Source: JABFSS01 sp964497975 (lineage in GTDB: Bacteria > Patescibacteriota > Gracilibacteria > Peribacterales > Peribacteraceae). From it: DNA of 64,000 bases. The notes beneath the pieces are model-generated. The model did no database searches. It was not told the origin of the DNA and worked only from the letters and a program-made list of their open reading frames with translations. The position numbers were made by a program, and so were the translations under genes. This document shows positions 1-9,772 of the stretch, one piece after another. The DNA lies in NCBI GenBank assembly GCA_964497975.1, contig CAZCFO010000004.1:62001-126000 (forward strand), given 5' to 3'. Positions within the stretch are counted from its first letter, which is position 1. Each line of letters begins with the position of its first letter.

Positions 1-1
1 G

Positions 2-742
2 CATATGGAGGAACTGGTCGCGGAGGGACAGGACGGGCGGTGCAGCATGCTCTGCGTGATGAGCGACCAGTATTCGCCCGGCATCTGCGGACTGCTCGCG
101 GGAAAACTCTGTGAAATGCACGGCAAGCCGGTTCTTGTGGCGGGCGGAGCGGGGGATCTGTGCACGGCATCGCTGCGGAGCGTCCCCGGCTACGACGTGA
201 CCTCGGCGCTCGCGCGGTGCCGCGATCTGCTCGCGAGCTTCGGCGGCCATGCGATGGCGGCGGGCTGCACGTTTCCGCGCGCTTCATTTGATGAACTGCG
301 CTCGCGCCTCAACGCCGACGCTCTCGGCGCGATGGCCGCGCTCGACCTGACGCCGACGCTTGTCGCGGAATGCGCGATGAGCGTGAGCGCGCTCACGATG
401 GATTTCTGCGACGCGCTCCGGGTGCTCGAGCCGTTCGGGCAGGGGAATCCCGAGCCGAGATTCCTGCTCGAAAGCGTGCGGATGGAGAACGTCCGCTGCG
501 TGGGCAAGACCGCCACCCACCTCCAGGCGTCCGTGATGGGGCGCAAACTGATCGGCTTCAATCTGGGTCATCTGAAAGAACATGCCGGCTCGCCGCTCGA
601 TCTCCTCTGCAAGGTGGGAGTGGATACGTGGATGGGCGCGAGGAAACCGCAGCTGTTTTTGGAAGACATGCGGCTGACGACAAACTCACAACTCACAAAA
701 TCCAACTCACAAAAAAGGAACTCCGTGAAAATGGCTTTGTGA
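2..742 (+). CDS. recJ: Single-stranded-DNA exonuclease RecJ, C-terminal part
   Basis: The gene runs in from before the window; about 246 residues remain. RecJ is a 5'-3' ssDNA exonuclease of recombination and mismatch repair. The visible part holds the DHHA1 region with FGGHAMAAG near residue 80 and the OB-fold entry LEPFGQGNPEP near residue 142, both typical of RecJ. The DHH catalytic half lies upstream. The last ~20 residues (Asn/Ser/Lys-rich, after EDMRLTT) are unlike RecJ and are encoded by the left half of an inverted repeat that also contains the stop codon, so the natural C terminus was probably replaced. The gene converges on the XRE gene. Confidence 0.9.
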   Translation, partial: HMEELVAEGQDGRCSMLCVMSDQYSPGICGLLAGKLCEMHGKPVLVAGGAGDLCTASLRSVPGYDVTSALARCRDLLASFGGHAMAAGCTFPRASFDELRSRLNADALGAMAALDLTPTLVAECAMSVSALTMDFCDALRVLEPFGQGNPEPRFLLESVRMENVRCVGKTATHLQASVMGRKLIGFNLGHLKEHAGSPLDLLCKVGVDTWMGARKPQLFLEDMRLTTNSQLTKSNSQKRNSVKMAL

Positions 743-766
743 ACTGGAAACTGTGAATTGTGAGTT
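683..766. repeat. Inverted repeat of ACTCACA units at the recJ 3' end
   Basis: AACTCACAACTCAC at 683-696 pairs with GTGAATTGTGAGTT at 753-766 (13 of 14 positions). The element carries the recJ stop and lies between convergent genes, so it may act as a two-way terminator. The same unit recurs after ftsW at 29464-29525. Confidence 0.75.
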
Positions 767-990
767 CAGACGGGAGCCAGCTTTCCCTCCATGGTGAACG
801 CCTCTTCCACGCTCACGCCCAGCGCAGCGGAGATCTTCAAAGCGAGGAGAATCGAGGGGTTCGTCTTGCCGCGCTCGATGCTCATGATCGTCTGGCGGCT
901 CACTCCCGTCCTGAGCGCCAACTCTTCCTGCGTCATGCTCCGTTCAAAGCGAAGACGGCGGATGGCGTTCCGGAGTTGGGCGGGAGGCAT
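766..990 (-). CDS. XRE-family helix-turn-helix regulator
   Basis: A 74-residue protein that is almost only a Cro/CI-type HTH. RSMTQEELALRTGVSRQTI (about residues 17-35) is the HTH, followed by MSIERGKTNPSILLALKISA, the usual XRE helix 4-5 stretch. It probably binds DNA as a dimer. It has no fused sensor or peptidase domain, and no toxin partner adjoins it. It converges on recJ. A TACAAT box on the minus strand 66 nt upstream could be its promoter. Target genes are not evident. Confidence 0.85.
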   Translation of the reverse strand: MPPAQLRNAIRRLRFERSMTQEELALRTGVSRQTIMSIERGKTNPSILLALKISAALGVSVEEAFTMEGKLAPV

Positions 991-1188
991 GTGGTCGGGG
1001 AGAAGTGACGGATGAATTCAGGGGGCGGGGCGACGCGCGTCGAGCGAAGCTGGGGCATTGTACTGATCTTCGATGCCCGGGCAAGTCTGCTGCCGTTGTC
1101 AGAGTAGCGCTCCTGATGCGGAAGCGAAAGCATCACAAGTCACCGTAAGCGCCACATCTGTTTTTTGCCGCTACGGCTAGAGGATTGT

Positions 1189-1194
1189 TATGAT
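1189..1194 (+). promoter_or_regulatory. -10 box of the hsp20 gene (near-leaderless)
   Basis: TATGAT ends 8 nt before the ATG at 1203, with TTGCCG at 1165-1170 (18-nt spacer) as a possible -35. Transcription would start within a few bases of the start codon. Confidence 0.5.
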
Positions 1195-1202
1195 TTCACT
1201 CC

Positions 1203-1688
1203 ATGAGTGGCTCACCGTTTCACGGCATCTTCAGCGCGCTGGGTCAGAGCGGAGCGGGCGCAGCCGAGCCCGCGCGCGGAAATCGCAGCGTGTTTTCGTT
1301 CGGCGGAAAGCGCGCGCCGGAACCGCATCTGCAGGAAGCCGTCGCGCCGCAGGAGACGGGCGCGGGAAAACTCGCCGTCGATATTTACGAGCAGGACGAT
1401 TACACGATCATCCGCGCGCCCATCGCGGGCGTTCGCCTGAGCGACATCGATATCGAAGTGAACGACAACGTGCTGACGATCCGCGGCAACCGCCGCCTGC
1501 CGGACGCGATCCCCGCAAACCAGTATTACCTGCAGGAATGCTTCTGGGGGCCCTTCGCGCGCAGCATCACGCTGCCGGTGGCCATCGATCCGCGCAAGGT
1601 CCGCGCCACGTTCAGCAAGGACTGCATCCTGAAGATCCTCATCCCCAAGGAGGAGAAGGTGAAGATCGTCAAAATCAGTGAAGCGTAG
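1203..1688 (+). CDS. Small heat-shock protein, Hsp20/alpha-crystallin family
   Basis: A 161-residue ATP-independent holdase expected in the cytoplasm. The alpha-crystallin domain starts near residue 56 (KLAVDIYEQDDYTIIRAPI), continues through DIDIEVNDNVLTIRGNRR and ends in a short IPKEEKVKIVKI strand. The first ~50 residues are Gly/Ala-rich and variable, as usual in the family. The ATG at 1203 is preferred over an out-of-frame ATG at 1190 because it begins the Hsp20 frame and lies 8 nt after a TATGAT box. The gene stands alone and is followed by a hairpin repeat. Confidence 0.9.
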   Translation: MSGSPFHGIFSALGQSGAGAAEPARGNRSVFSFGGKRAPEPHLQEAVAPQETGAGKLAVDIYEQDDYTIIRAPIAGVRLSDIDIEVNDNVLTIRGNRRLPDAIPANQYYLQECFWGPFARSITLPVAIDPRKVRATFSKDCILKILIPKEEKVKIVKISEA

Positions 1689-1697
1689 AAGAACAAC

Positions 1698-1762
1698 GTA
1701 TTACGTATCTTGTATTACGTATTATACGGTAGGCGTAATACGTCATACGTAATACGAAATAC
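1698..1762. repeat. Inverted repeat of TATTACG units between convergent genes
   Basis: Arms of 27 nt at 1698-1724 and 1736-1762 are largely complementary and made of GTATTACG-like units. The element fills most of the gap between hsp20 and the convergent small gene, a position suited to a bidirectional terminator. A related element sits at 51645-51713. Confidence 0.75.
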
Positions 1763-1778
1763 ATCCTGCATAGAACGC

Positions 1779-2075
1779 CTATCGACGTCTCATTTTGGTC
1801 ATTTTCTTCTTCATCGCCCTCACCGACACGCGGCTGGTCTTCAGCTTCACCTCCATTTCGGTGGGGAGCGTCTTGAGCGCGTCGAGCACGTCCTCGCCGC
1901 CCATGTAGCGCCAGTCGGCCTTCCGCAGGAGCTGCTGGAACTCCTTCATGTTGTCGCGCGCCTCCTTGCGGGCCTCCGGCGTCCGCAAATCCTGCTGCAG
2001 GAGATCGAGCATCTTGAACTGCATCAGGTATAAGTTGTGCACGTGCTGCAAGGCGGCGTCGGCTTTGCTCGTCAT
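1779..2075 (-). CDS. Small basic helical protein of unknown function
   Basis: A 98-residue protein with no family I recognise. It is predicted almost all helical, with a hydrophobic heptad-like stretch (LYLMQFKMLDLLQQDL near residue 16), a middle acidic-basic region, and a strongly basic C terminus (VRAMKKKMTKMRRR) that could bind nucleic acid. It lies divergent from galU and convergent with hsp20. A TACAAT box on the minus strand 29 nt upstream supports expression. Length, codon use and position make it a likely real gene. Confidence 0.65.
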   Translation of the reverse strand: MTSKADAALQHVHNLYLMQFKMLDLLQQDLRTPEARKEARDNMKEFQQLLRKADWRYMGGEDVLDALKTLPTEMEVKLKTSRVSVRAMKKKMTKMRRR

Positions 2076-2104
2076 AGGTGTGTATGTGAACGAAGTATCG
2101 GGAC

Positions 2105-2110
2105 ATTGTA
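2105..2110 (-). promoter_or_regulatory. -10 box of the 98-residue protein gene
   Basis: TACAAT on the minus strand, 29 nt before the ATG at 2075. This gene looks leadered, not leaderless. Confidence 0.4.
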
Positions 2111-2126
2111 CTCAATCGCGGACCAA

Positions 2127-2155
2127 TTGTCAAAAGCGGCCCGTAATTCTAGAAT
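2127..2155 (+). promoter_or_regulatory. Sigma-70-type promoter of galU-SDR
   Basis: TTGTCA (2127-2132), a 17-nt spacer and TAGAAT (2150-2155). The ATG of galU is 27 nt downstream. This is the best-formed -35/-10 pair in the window. Confidence 0.6.
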
Positions 2156-2182
2156 GGATTTCTCCTCACAACGAAACGACAT

Positions 2183-3016
2183 ATGAAGCTCACACAAGCC
2201 ATTCTCCCCGTTGCCGGACTCGGCACGCGGTTCCTCCCCTGGACCAAGGTCGTCCCCAAGGAACTGCTCCCCATCGGCAACCAGCCGATCATCGCGCTGC
2301 TTGTGGATGAATGTTTGAGTGTGGGCATCAACGACATCTGTTTCGTGATCAACCGCGGCAAGGAAGCGATCCCGCAATATTTTTACGGCATGCCCGAACT
2401 GGAAAAGGAACTGGCGAAGCGCGGCAAGAGCCATCTGCTGGAAGAGCTCGCGCGGTATCACAACGTCAACTTCCACGTGACGTACCAGGACGAGCTGCAT
2501 GGCGACGGGCACGCACTCCTGCAGGCCCGGGACTGGATTACAGGCGACATGACAGCAGTGCTCTTCGGCGACGATCTGATCGTGGGCAAGGAGAACGGCC
2601 TGCAACAGATGGCAAAAGGACTCTCGGCGTTGAAAAATCCCACGGAAGCCGCGATGCTCTGCCTGCAGGAAGTGCCGCACAAAGACACGGTCAAATACGG
2701 CATCGTCGGAACGGATGCCGCCTGGCAGAAAAAAGCGCCGAATGAGCGACTCCGGAAGATCAACGCGCTCGTGGAGAAGCCGAAGCCCGAGGTGGCGCCG
2801 AGCAACCTGGGAATCGTCGGCAAATACATCATCCCGAAGGTGATCTTCGAGAAGCTCCACCAGATCGAGGACGGGAGCCACGGCGAAATCCGCCTGATCG
2901 ATGCGCTCATCGCGGAGAAGGATCTGATCGACATCTACGGCTACGTGTTCGAAGGCACGCGCCTGGATACCGGCACGCCGGAGGGATACAAGCATGCAGT
3001 ACAGGTTCTCGGATAA
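2183..3016 (+). CDS. galU: UTP--glucose-1-phosphate uridylyltransferase
   Basis: Makes UDP-glucose from UTP and glucose-1-phosphate, feeding cell-surface glycans. The 277-residue length is typical for bacterial GalU. The nucleotide-binding start AILPVAGLGTRFLPWTKVVP, then KELLPIGNQPII, is diagnostic; later come FGDDLIVG, the nucleotide-sugar region LVEKPKPE and SHGEIRLIDAL. TAATG overlap with the next gene (stop and start share a base) indicates a two-gene operon with the SDR. A good promoter lies just upstream. Confidence 0.95.
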   Translation: MKLTQAILPVAGLGTRFLPWTKVVPKELLPIGNQPIIALLVDECLSVGINDICFVINRGKEAIPQYFYGMPELEKELAKRGKSHLLEELARYHNVNFHVTYQDELHGDGHALLQARDWITGDMTAVLFGDDLIVGKENGLQQMAKGLSALKNPTEAAMLCLQEVPHKDTVKYGIVGTDAAWQKKAPNERLRKINALVEKPKPEVAPSNLGIVGKYIIPKVIFEKLHQIEDGSHGEIRLIDALIAEKDLIDIYGYVFEGTRLDTGTPEGYKHAVQVLG

Positions 3017-3801
3017 TGCCGAAGACAATTCTCATCACCGGCTGCTCCACGGGCATCGGCCACGCCGCCGCGGAATACTTCGCGGAGAGGGGATGGACGG
3101 TCTGCGCGGGCAGCAGGAATCCGGAGAAGCTGGTATTCGCGCACGCGGGCATTCACCCCGTGCGGATCGACGTGAACGCCGCCGCATCGATCGATGACTG
3201 CTTCCGCACGCTCCCCCCGCTCGACTGCGTCGTGAACAACGCCGGCTACGGCCTGCTGCTGCCGTTTGAGGACACGCCGCCGGAGGAGATCGAGCGGATC
3301 TTCCGCACGAACGTGTTCGGCCTGATGGAGGTGAGCCGCCGCGCGGCACGGATGATGCGCGAGAAGAAATCAGGAGTGATCGTCAACATCTCCTCCGTCC
3401 TCGGCACCATCGGCGTGCCGTGGTACGCCGCCTACGGCGCCACCAAGTGGGCGGTGGAAGGCTTCAGCGAATCCCTCGCGCACGAACTGAAGCCGTTCAA
3501 CGTGCACGTGAAGATCATCGAGCCGAGCGGCACAAAAACCGAATTCCACCACACCGCGTACGACGTCGAATTTCCCGTCACGGACGCATACAAGGCGCGG
3601 TACGAACCCAAGCGCGCGTCGCATGGCAGGAAGGGCGGCTACGACACCGCGGAGAGCATCGCGGAACTGATCTGGCAGGCTGCAAACGATGAATCGTGGA
3701 CACTGCGGTACTCGGCGCCGCAGGCGAAGAAGTCGCTGTTCTGGCAGCGGGTACTTGGACGGGACGGACTGTGGAAGAGGATGGCGGCGCGGCTCAGCTG
3801 A
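3016..3801 (+). CDS. Short-chain dehydrogenase/reductase (classical SDR)
   Basis: A 261-residue Rossmann-fold NAD(P)-dependent oxidoreductase. Visible are the cofactor motif TGCSTGIG (residues 8-15), NNAG near residue 74, the catalytic Ser in NISSVLG and the YGATK catalytic Tyr/Lys pair. The substrate cannot be told from sequence. Its translation is coupled to galU by a one-base TAATG overlap, which hints at sugar or envelope metabolism, but this is inference. Its 3' end overlaps the convergent methyltransferase gene by 8 nt. Confidence 0.88.
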   Translation: MPKTILITGCSTGIGHAAAEYFAERGWTVCAGSRNPEKLVFAHAGIHPVRIDVNAAASIDDCFRTLPPLDCVVNNAGYGLLLPFEDTPPEEIERIFRTNVFGLMEVSRRAARMMREKKSGVIVNISSVLGTIGVPWYAAYGATKWAVEGFSESLAHELKPFNVHVKIIEPSGTKTEFHHTAYDVEFPVTDAYKARYEPKRASHGRKGGYDTAESIAELIWQAANDESWTLRYSAPQAKKSLFWQRVLGRDGLWKRMAARLS

Positions 3802-4483
3802 CGGGTGTTTCCCGGCGCACATCGCTCAAGATGTCCCGCGCGGTTTTGTACCAGCTGTATAGACGGCCATTCGGCTTCAGCATCCTGCAAAGGGCGCGCA
3901 TGGGAACATGAGCGTCTTCGAGATAAAAAACAGGACCATACATCTCCACCGCCGCATCCGCTGATCCGTACAGTTCATCTCCCCGCTCTTCCAGGGCCGT
4001 CATCAGCGAAGACCGGATATGGCGCACGCGGGGGCTGCGGTACGCATCACAACGCGCCATAAGCTCCTGGATATCCGCAAGTACCCTCTCCCCAAGAGCC
4101 TGAACGGCCGGCAGTTCCGCCGCGGCTGCGAGACGGTCTTTCAGCCACGCATAATCGATGGGATCAATGGCGATCGCCGTGACGCGGGGATGATTCTGAA
4201 GAACGTGGGGAATATATCCGCCGAGCCCCGTTCCTGTTTCGACGATCAGGGGTCCGGTTTCATCACGCAGGCGCAGACCGGAAATGGCATCCCTGCTCGC
4301 TTCGTAAAAACTGGCAGGCCGGCTGGTGACCACGAGCCACGGCTTCTGCCGCATATCCACGATGCTGACCCTCCCCTGTTGTATCGCCACGGTATCGGGA
4401 TAGACGCTAAGAGAGCAGCGCTCATCGCCATCCCAGAAAGCCGCTTCGGTATCGAGAAAATGCGTGCGTGGAGAGAAAGCCAT
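3794..4483 (-). CDS. SAM-dependent methyltransferase-like protein
   Basis: About 229 residues from the ATG at 4483; an earlier ATG at 4495 is also possible. The segment PLIVETGTGLGGYIPHVL matches motif I of class I methyltransferases (acidic residue plus GxGxG), followed by AIAIDPIDY, which could hold the acidic residue that binds the SAM ribose. Near the end come ALCRMLKPNGRLYSWYK, like the post-motif III strand LKPGG. The N-terminal ~70 residues resemble the extra domain of spermidine-synthase-like proteins. The substrate is unknown. The gene lies convergent to the SDR. Confidence 0.6.
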   Translation of the reverse strand: MAFSPRTHFLDTEAAFWDGDERCSLSVYPDTVAIQQGRVSIVDMRQKPWLVVTSRPASFYEASRDAISGLRLRDETGPLIVETGTGLGGYIPHVLQNHPRVTAIAIDPIDYAWLKDRLAAAAELPAVQALGERVLADIQELMARCDAYRSPRVRHIRSSLMTALEERGDELYGSADAAVEMYGPVFYLEDAHVPMRALCRMLKPNGRLYSWYKTARDILSDVRRETPVS

Positions 4484-4528
4484 GCTTAAAAGCATTACAT
4501 GCCATATATGATAGATAGTCAAATATTA

Positions 4529-6529
<2,001 letters not shown>

Positions 6530-6581
6530 AGGGCTTGCCCCGAGCAGCTCGCCGAAGGGGAGCGTATCGAGGGGAACCCTA

Positions 6582-6587
6582 ATTGTA
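6582..6587 (-). promoter_or_regulatory. -10 box of uvrB
   Basis: TACAAT on the minus strand, 52 nt before the chosen uvrB start. It sits in the short divergent gap to the TPR gene. I saw no LexA-like box. Confidence 0.4.
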
Positions 6588-6639
6588 CCTCTCCGGGCGG
6601 TGTGGTTCAATGGTCGGCGGGGGAATACCCCCTGGAATT

Positions 6640-7086
6640 ATGGGCAAGCGTCCTCCCTCCAGCGACGGCTACGCGCGCGCGATCGAGCTCACCGAGGAGG
6701 CGATGGACGTCTCGGATGAGAACAATTACGAAGAGGGTGAACGCCTGTTGAAGGAAGCGATGGAACTGGTCCCCGACGAGGTGCACTTTTTGAACAACTA
6801 CATCGCGTACTGCCTGCAGGTGGCGCAGAACTGCACGATCAATGACGATCCCGCGGAAGCGATCGTCTACTACCGCAAGGCGCTTGAGCTGGGCATGGAT
6901 GATGCGGAAGGGTGGATGGACCTGGGAGCGGCCTACGCGCGCAACGACCAGCCGATGGAGGCGCTGCAGGCATGGCAGTCGGCGCTGGCGATGCTCAACC
7001 CGAAGAAGGGGAGGGATAAAGAAAACATCCAGAACATCCTGGAGAACGTCCGCACCGTGCAGCAGGCGCTGGGAAAGGACGACTAG
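6640..7086 (+). CDS. Tetratricopeptide-repeat protein
   Basis: About 148 residues with three helical-pair repeats: NYEEGERLLKEAMELVPDEV, then PAEAIVYYRKALELGMDDAE followed by GWMDLGAAYARNDQPMEALQ, which fit the TPR pattern (W/L-G-Y-A-F-A-P positions). No signal peptide, so a cytosolic protein-protein scaffold is likely. The ATG at 6640 is chosen because residues coded upstream of it are Gly-rich and unlike a TPR. Divergent from uvrB; function otherwise unknown. Confidence 0.75.
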   Translation: MGKRPPSSDGYARAIELTEEAMDVSDENNYEEGERLLKEAMELVPDEVHFLNNYIAYCLQVAQNCTINDDPAEAIVYYRKALELGMDDAEGWMDLGAAYARNDQPMEALQAWQSALAMLNPKKGRDKENIQNILENVRTVQQALGKDD

Positions 7087-7182
7087 CACCAATTTGCGCA
7101 TGCAGAAGGCGCTTTTTGCCTCTGTCCGGATTTTTTATGGTTGTTCCACGTTCCGCCGGGTAGGATTTCGCGCCCTCATCTC

Positions 7183-7746
7183 ATGGAAAACCCGGAAATC
7201 CGCATAGAACCCACGGAGTACATCTGCATGCTCGCCGACGAAGGCGTCAGCATGATGATCAATGAATGGCGTGCCCGCTGCATGAATGCCTTGAAAGAAG
7301 CAAAAGAGAATCGCCAGCCCAGAGGCCAACTCACCCGGATCAATGGGTTGCTCGCGGATGCCACCATCGAGGATACGCATCTCTTTGTCGTCCATGAGGA
7401 ACCGGAGGACGACAATTCCATTCCTGTTGCTTCATTCGAAATGCGAAGAGAGTTCGACGAAGCCCGGGAAGAGTTGGAATGCGACTCCGTGGTGATCGAG
7501 GGGCCTATGACTGTCCGCCTGAAGACAGAGGAAACCCTCCGCCTCATCAATACGCTCCAGGATCCTTTTCGCCGGGCGGTCATTCTCACGACCGCGTTCC
7601 GAGATTGGCGGCGTGAAATGAAGATCGCTTCCGTTGGCAAGAAGCAGGGCGTCATCCGCAGCAAAAGAAAGTACCTGGAACCCAAATTGGCGGCTCTCCA
7701 GAAACTGGTGACCGATACGCTCGGAAACAACGGTTCTCGTGCATAA
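7183..7746 (+). CDS. Conserved-looking cytosolic protein, unknown function
   Basis: About 187 residues from the first ATG in frame. No motif I recognise. It has a charged helical N-terminal half (NEWRARCMNALKEAKENRQ), an acidic middle, and a basic C-terminal third (GVIRSKRKYLEPKLAALQKL) that could contact nucleic acid. No signal peptide or membrane segment. It ends 28 nt before serS, on the same strand. The start is uncertain because no clear promoter or ribosome-binding site precedes it. Confidence 0.6.
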   Translation: MENPEIRIEPTEYICMLADEGVSMMINEWRARCMNALKEAKENRQPRGQLTRINGLLADATIEDTHLFVVHEEPEDDNSIPVASFEMRREFDEAREELECDSVVIEGPMTVRLKTEETLRLINTLQDPFRRAVILTTAFRDWRREMKIASVGKKQGVIRSKRKYLEPKLAALQKLVTDTLGNNGSRA

Positions 7747-7761
7747 TCGGCACCAGCCTCC

Positions 7762-7767
7762 TACACT
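7762..7767 (+). promoter_or_regulatory. -10 box of serS (leaderless)
   Basis: TACACT ends 7 nt before the ATG at 7775, with no Shine-Dalgarno sequence between. CATAAT at 7742-7747 is an alternative. Confidence 0.5.
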
Positions 7768-7774
7768 GCATTCT

Positions 7775-9094
7775 ATGATCGACCTCAATGATCTCCGGGA
7801 GCGGCCTGATGCGTATATCGATGCCGCGAAGAAGAAGCGCATCAACGTGGATATCGCCGCGTTCCTGAAGCTCGACGAGAAGCGCCGCGGGATTTTGCAG
7901 GAAGTGGAGGAGATGCGCGGCAGGAAGAACGCCGTCAGCAAGGAAGTGCCGAAACTGAAGGGGTCGGAGAAGGAGAAGGTGATCACGGAGATGAAGACGC
8001 TCACGGAGAACCTGAAAAAGAAGGAAGGCGAGCTCGCGGAACTCGAGAACGAATGGCAGCGCCTGCAGCTCCTGATGCCGGGAATCCCCCTGCCGAACGT
8101 TCCCGTGGGCAAGGACGACACGGAGAACGTGGAAGTGCGGAAATGGGGCGAGCCGCCGGCATTCGATTTCGAGCCCCTGGACCACGTGACCCTCGGCGAA
8201 AAGCTCGACATCGTCGACATCCCCCGCGGCGTGAAGATCGCCGGCGCGCGGACCTACTTTTTGAAGGGCGACGGCGCGCGCCTGGAATACGCGGTGCTGA
8301 TGTTCACCCTCGATCACCTGCGCAGGAAGGGCTACACCCCGTTCATCCCGCCGCTGCTGGTGCACTATCCGGCCATGATGGGCACGAGTTACTTCCCCGG
8401 GGGGGAGGAGCAGGCCTACGCGGTCGGCGTGCAGAAGCCCTTCGACTCCGCTCAGGGTGACACGGGAGGATTTGAAAGCGATGGAGCTTGGCTGATTGGC
8501 ACGTCGGAGGTATCCGTCACGAGCTATCACCAGGACGAAACGCTCAAGCTGCAGGACCTGCCCAAGCGCTACTGCGGCATTTCGCCCTGCTTCCGCCGCG
8601 AGGCCGGCACCTACGGCAAGGACACCAAAGGGCTGTACCGCATCCACCAGTTCCAGAAAGTCGAGCAGGTGATCCTGTGCGAGAACGATCCGACCGTCAG
8701 CGCGAAGATGCACAAGGAAATCCTGGGCAACGCGGAAGAGGTGCTGCAAGCATTACGTTTGCCATACAGGGTGGTGGATGTCTGCACCGGCGACATGGGG
8801 CGCGGGCAGGTCTACAAGAATGACATCGAGACGTGGATGCCCAGCCGCAAAGGATACGGCGAGACCCACAGCTGCTCGACATTCTATGACTTCCAGTCGC
8901 GCCGGCTCAATATCAAGTACGAAGCCGAGGACAAGAAGAAGTATTTCGTCCACACGCTCAACAACACCTGCATCGCCAGCCCGCGGATCCTGATTCCGAT
9001 CCTGGAGATCTACCAGCAGAAGGACGGATCGGTGCTCATCCCCGAGGCCCTGCGCCCGTACATGGGAGGACAGGAGAGGATCGGCGGAAAATAA
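7775..9094 (+). CDS. serS: Seryl-tRNA synthetase
   Basis: Charges tRNA-Ser; 439 residues. The N-terminal tRNA-binding coiled coil spans roughly residues 30-105. Class II motif 2 is in CGISPCFRREAGTYGKDTKG, and motif 3 in IPEALRPYMGG. Between EEQAYAVG and WLIGTSEVS there is an insertion of about 20 residues (QKPFDSAQGDTGGFESDG) coded partly by a dispersed DNA repeat at 8438-8463. It falls on a surface loop before the catalytic GTSE motif, so activity may be kept. ATG 7775 fits the family start (MIDLNDLRERPD). Confidence 0.95.
   Translation: MIDLNDLRERPDAYIDAAKKKRINVDIAAFLKLDEKRRGILQEVEEMRGRKNAVSKEVPKLKGSEKEKVITEMKTLTENLKKKEGELAELENEWQRLQLLMPGIPLPNVPVGKDDTENVEVRKWGEPPAFDFEPLDHVTLGEKLDIVDIPRGVKIAGARTYFLKGDGARLEYAVLMFTLDHLRRKGYTPFIPPLLVHYPAMMGTSYFPGGEEQAYAVGVQKPFDSAQGDTGGFESDGAWLIGTSEVSVTSYHQDETLKLQDLPKRYCGISPCFRREAGTYGKDTKGLYRIHQFQKVEQVILCENDPTVSAKMHKEILGNAEEVLQALRLPYRVVDVCTGDMGRGQVYKNDIETWMPSRKGYGETHSCSTFYDFQSRRLNIKYEAEDKKKYFVHTLNNTCIASPRILIPILEIYQQKDGSVLIPEALRPYMGGQERIGGK
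8438..8463 (+). repeat. Dispersed CTTCGACTCCGCTCAGG-type repeat inside serS
   Basis: The stretch contains TTCGACTCCGCTCAGGGTGA and reads in frame as PFDSAQGDT. A related copy lies between genes at 22808-22828 (TTCGCTCCGCTCAGGATGAC). This repeat word is familiar from many unrelated bacterial genomes. Confidence 0.7.
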
Positions 9095-9122
9095 TAATCT
9101 GGCAGCAAGAGGCCAATTCGGC

Positions 9123-9128
9123 TATAAT
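9123..9128 (+). promoter_or_regulatory. -10 box of the Cys-rich exported protein gene
   Basis: Consensus TATAAT, 28 nt before the ATG at 9157. The leader is C/A/T-rich (CACACACAC) and has no Shine-Dalgarno sequence. Confidence 0.55.
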
Positions 9129-9156
9129 AAGCGCACACATTTCTTTTCACACACAC

Positions 9157-9711
9157 ATGAAGAGCACACCTCTCAGGCTCGTACTGGCATCCGTTTTTGC
9201 GACTCTTTCCGTCGGCATGGCCGGCAGCACCCTCCTGGGGGCGGCCTGGACGTTTCCGTGGCAGGAAGGATATGTAGAGGAGGGAAGCAGCTTTTCCGAA
9301 AACAACCAGTACATTCACTTCCAGGATCCCGTCGCAGAGCCGGAAATGCAGAACCCGGAACCCCCCTTGGAGCTGCAGAATCCCATCGCCGATCCGGAGG
9401 TACAGGAGCCCGACGAGCTTCCCATCTCCGCAAGAATCTGCAGAATGCGTCAGGTCGCGTGCGCTTGCAGGTGCTTTAGCGGCGCAACGCCCGTGTATTC
9501 GTACGGTCAGGATGACGCGGACATGGCGTGCTTTTCCCAAAAGGATTTCTGGGGATTCGATCTTCCTCCGTCTGAATGCGACCTGATGAATAATGTCACA
9601 TGCGAAGGCTTCTATATCGCAGACAATGAGGACTTGGAGCTGGCGGAGGAAGAAAAAATGATCGTGCCCCTCAGCGGCAAGCTGCAGGGCTGCAAAGTAT
9701 TCGTCCGATAA
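9157..9711 (+). CDS. Exported Cys-rich protein, unknown function
   Basis: A 184-residue protein. Residues 1-29 form a signal peptide (LRLVLASVFATLSVGMAGST, then LLGAA). A low-complexity acidic Pro/Glu/Asn stretch with PEMQNPEPPLELQNP-like repeats follows at about 65-90. The C-terminal half holds eight cysteines, including ICRMRQVACACRCFSG, enough for four disulfides. It resembles the style of the large exported proteins at 36-48 kb but no homologous segment is clear. It stands alone behind a consensus -10 box. Confidence 0.65.
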   Translation: MKSTPLRLVLASVFATLSVGMAGSTLLGAAWTFPWQEGYVEEGSSFSENNQYIHFQDPVAEPEMQNPEPPLELQNPIADPEVQEPDELPISARICRMRQVACACRCFSGATPVYSYGQDDADMACFSQKDFWGFDLPPSECDLMNNVTCEGFYIADNEDLELAEEEKMIVPLSGKLQGCKVFVR

Positions 9712-9772
9712 GAGTCTTCCCTGAGACAAAAAGAGGGTCTGCGATGTCCGATATGCCTGATAGCATGTCGGG

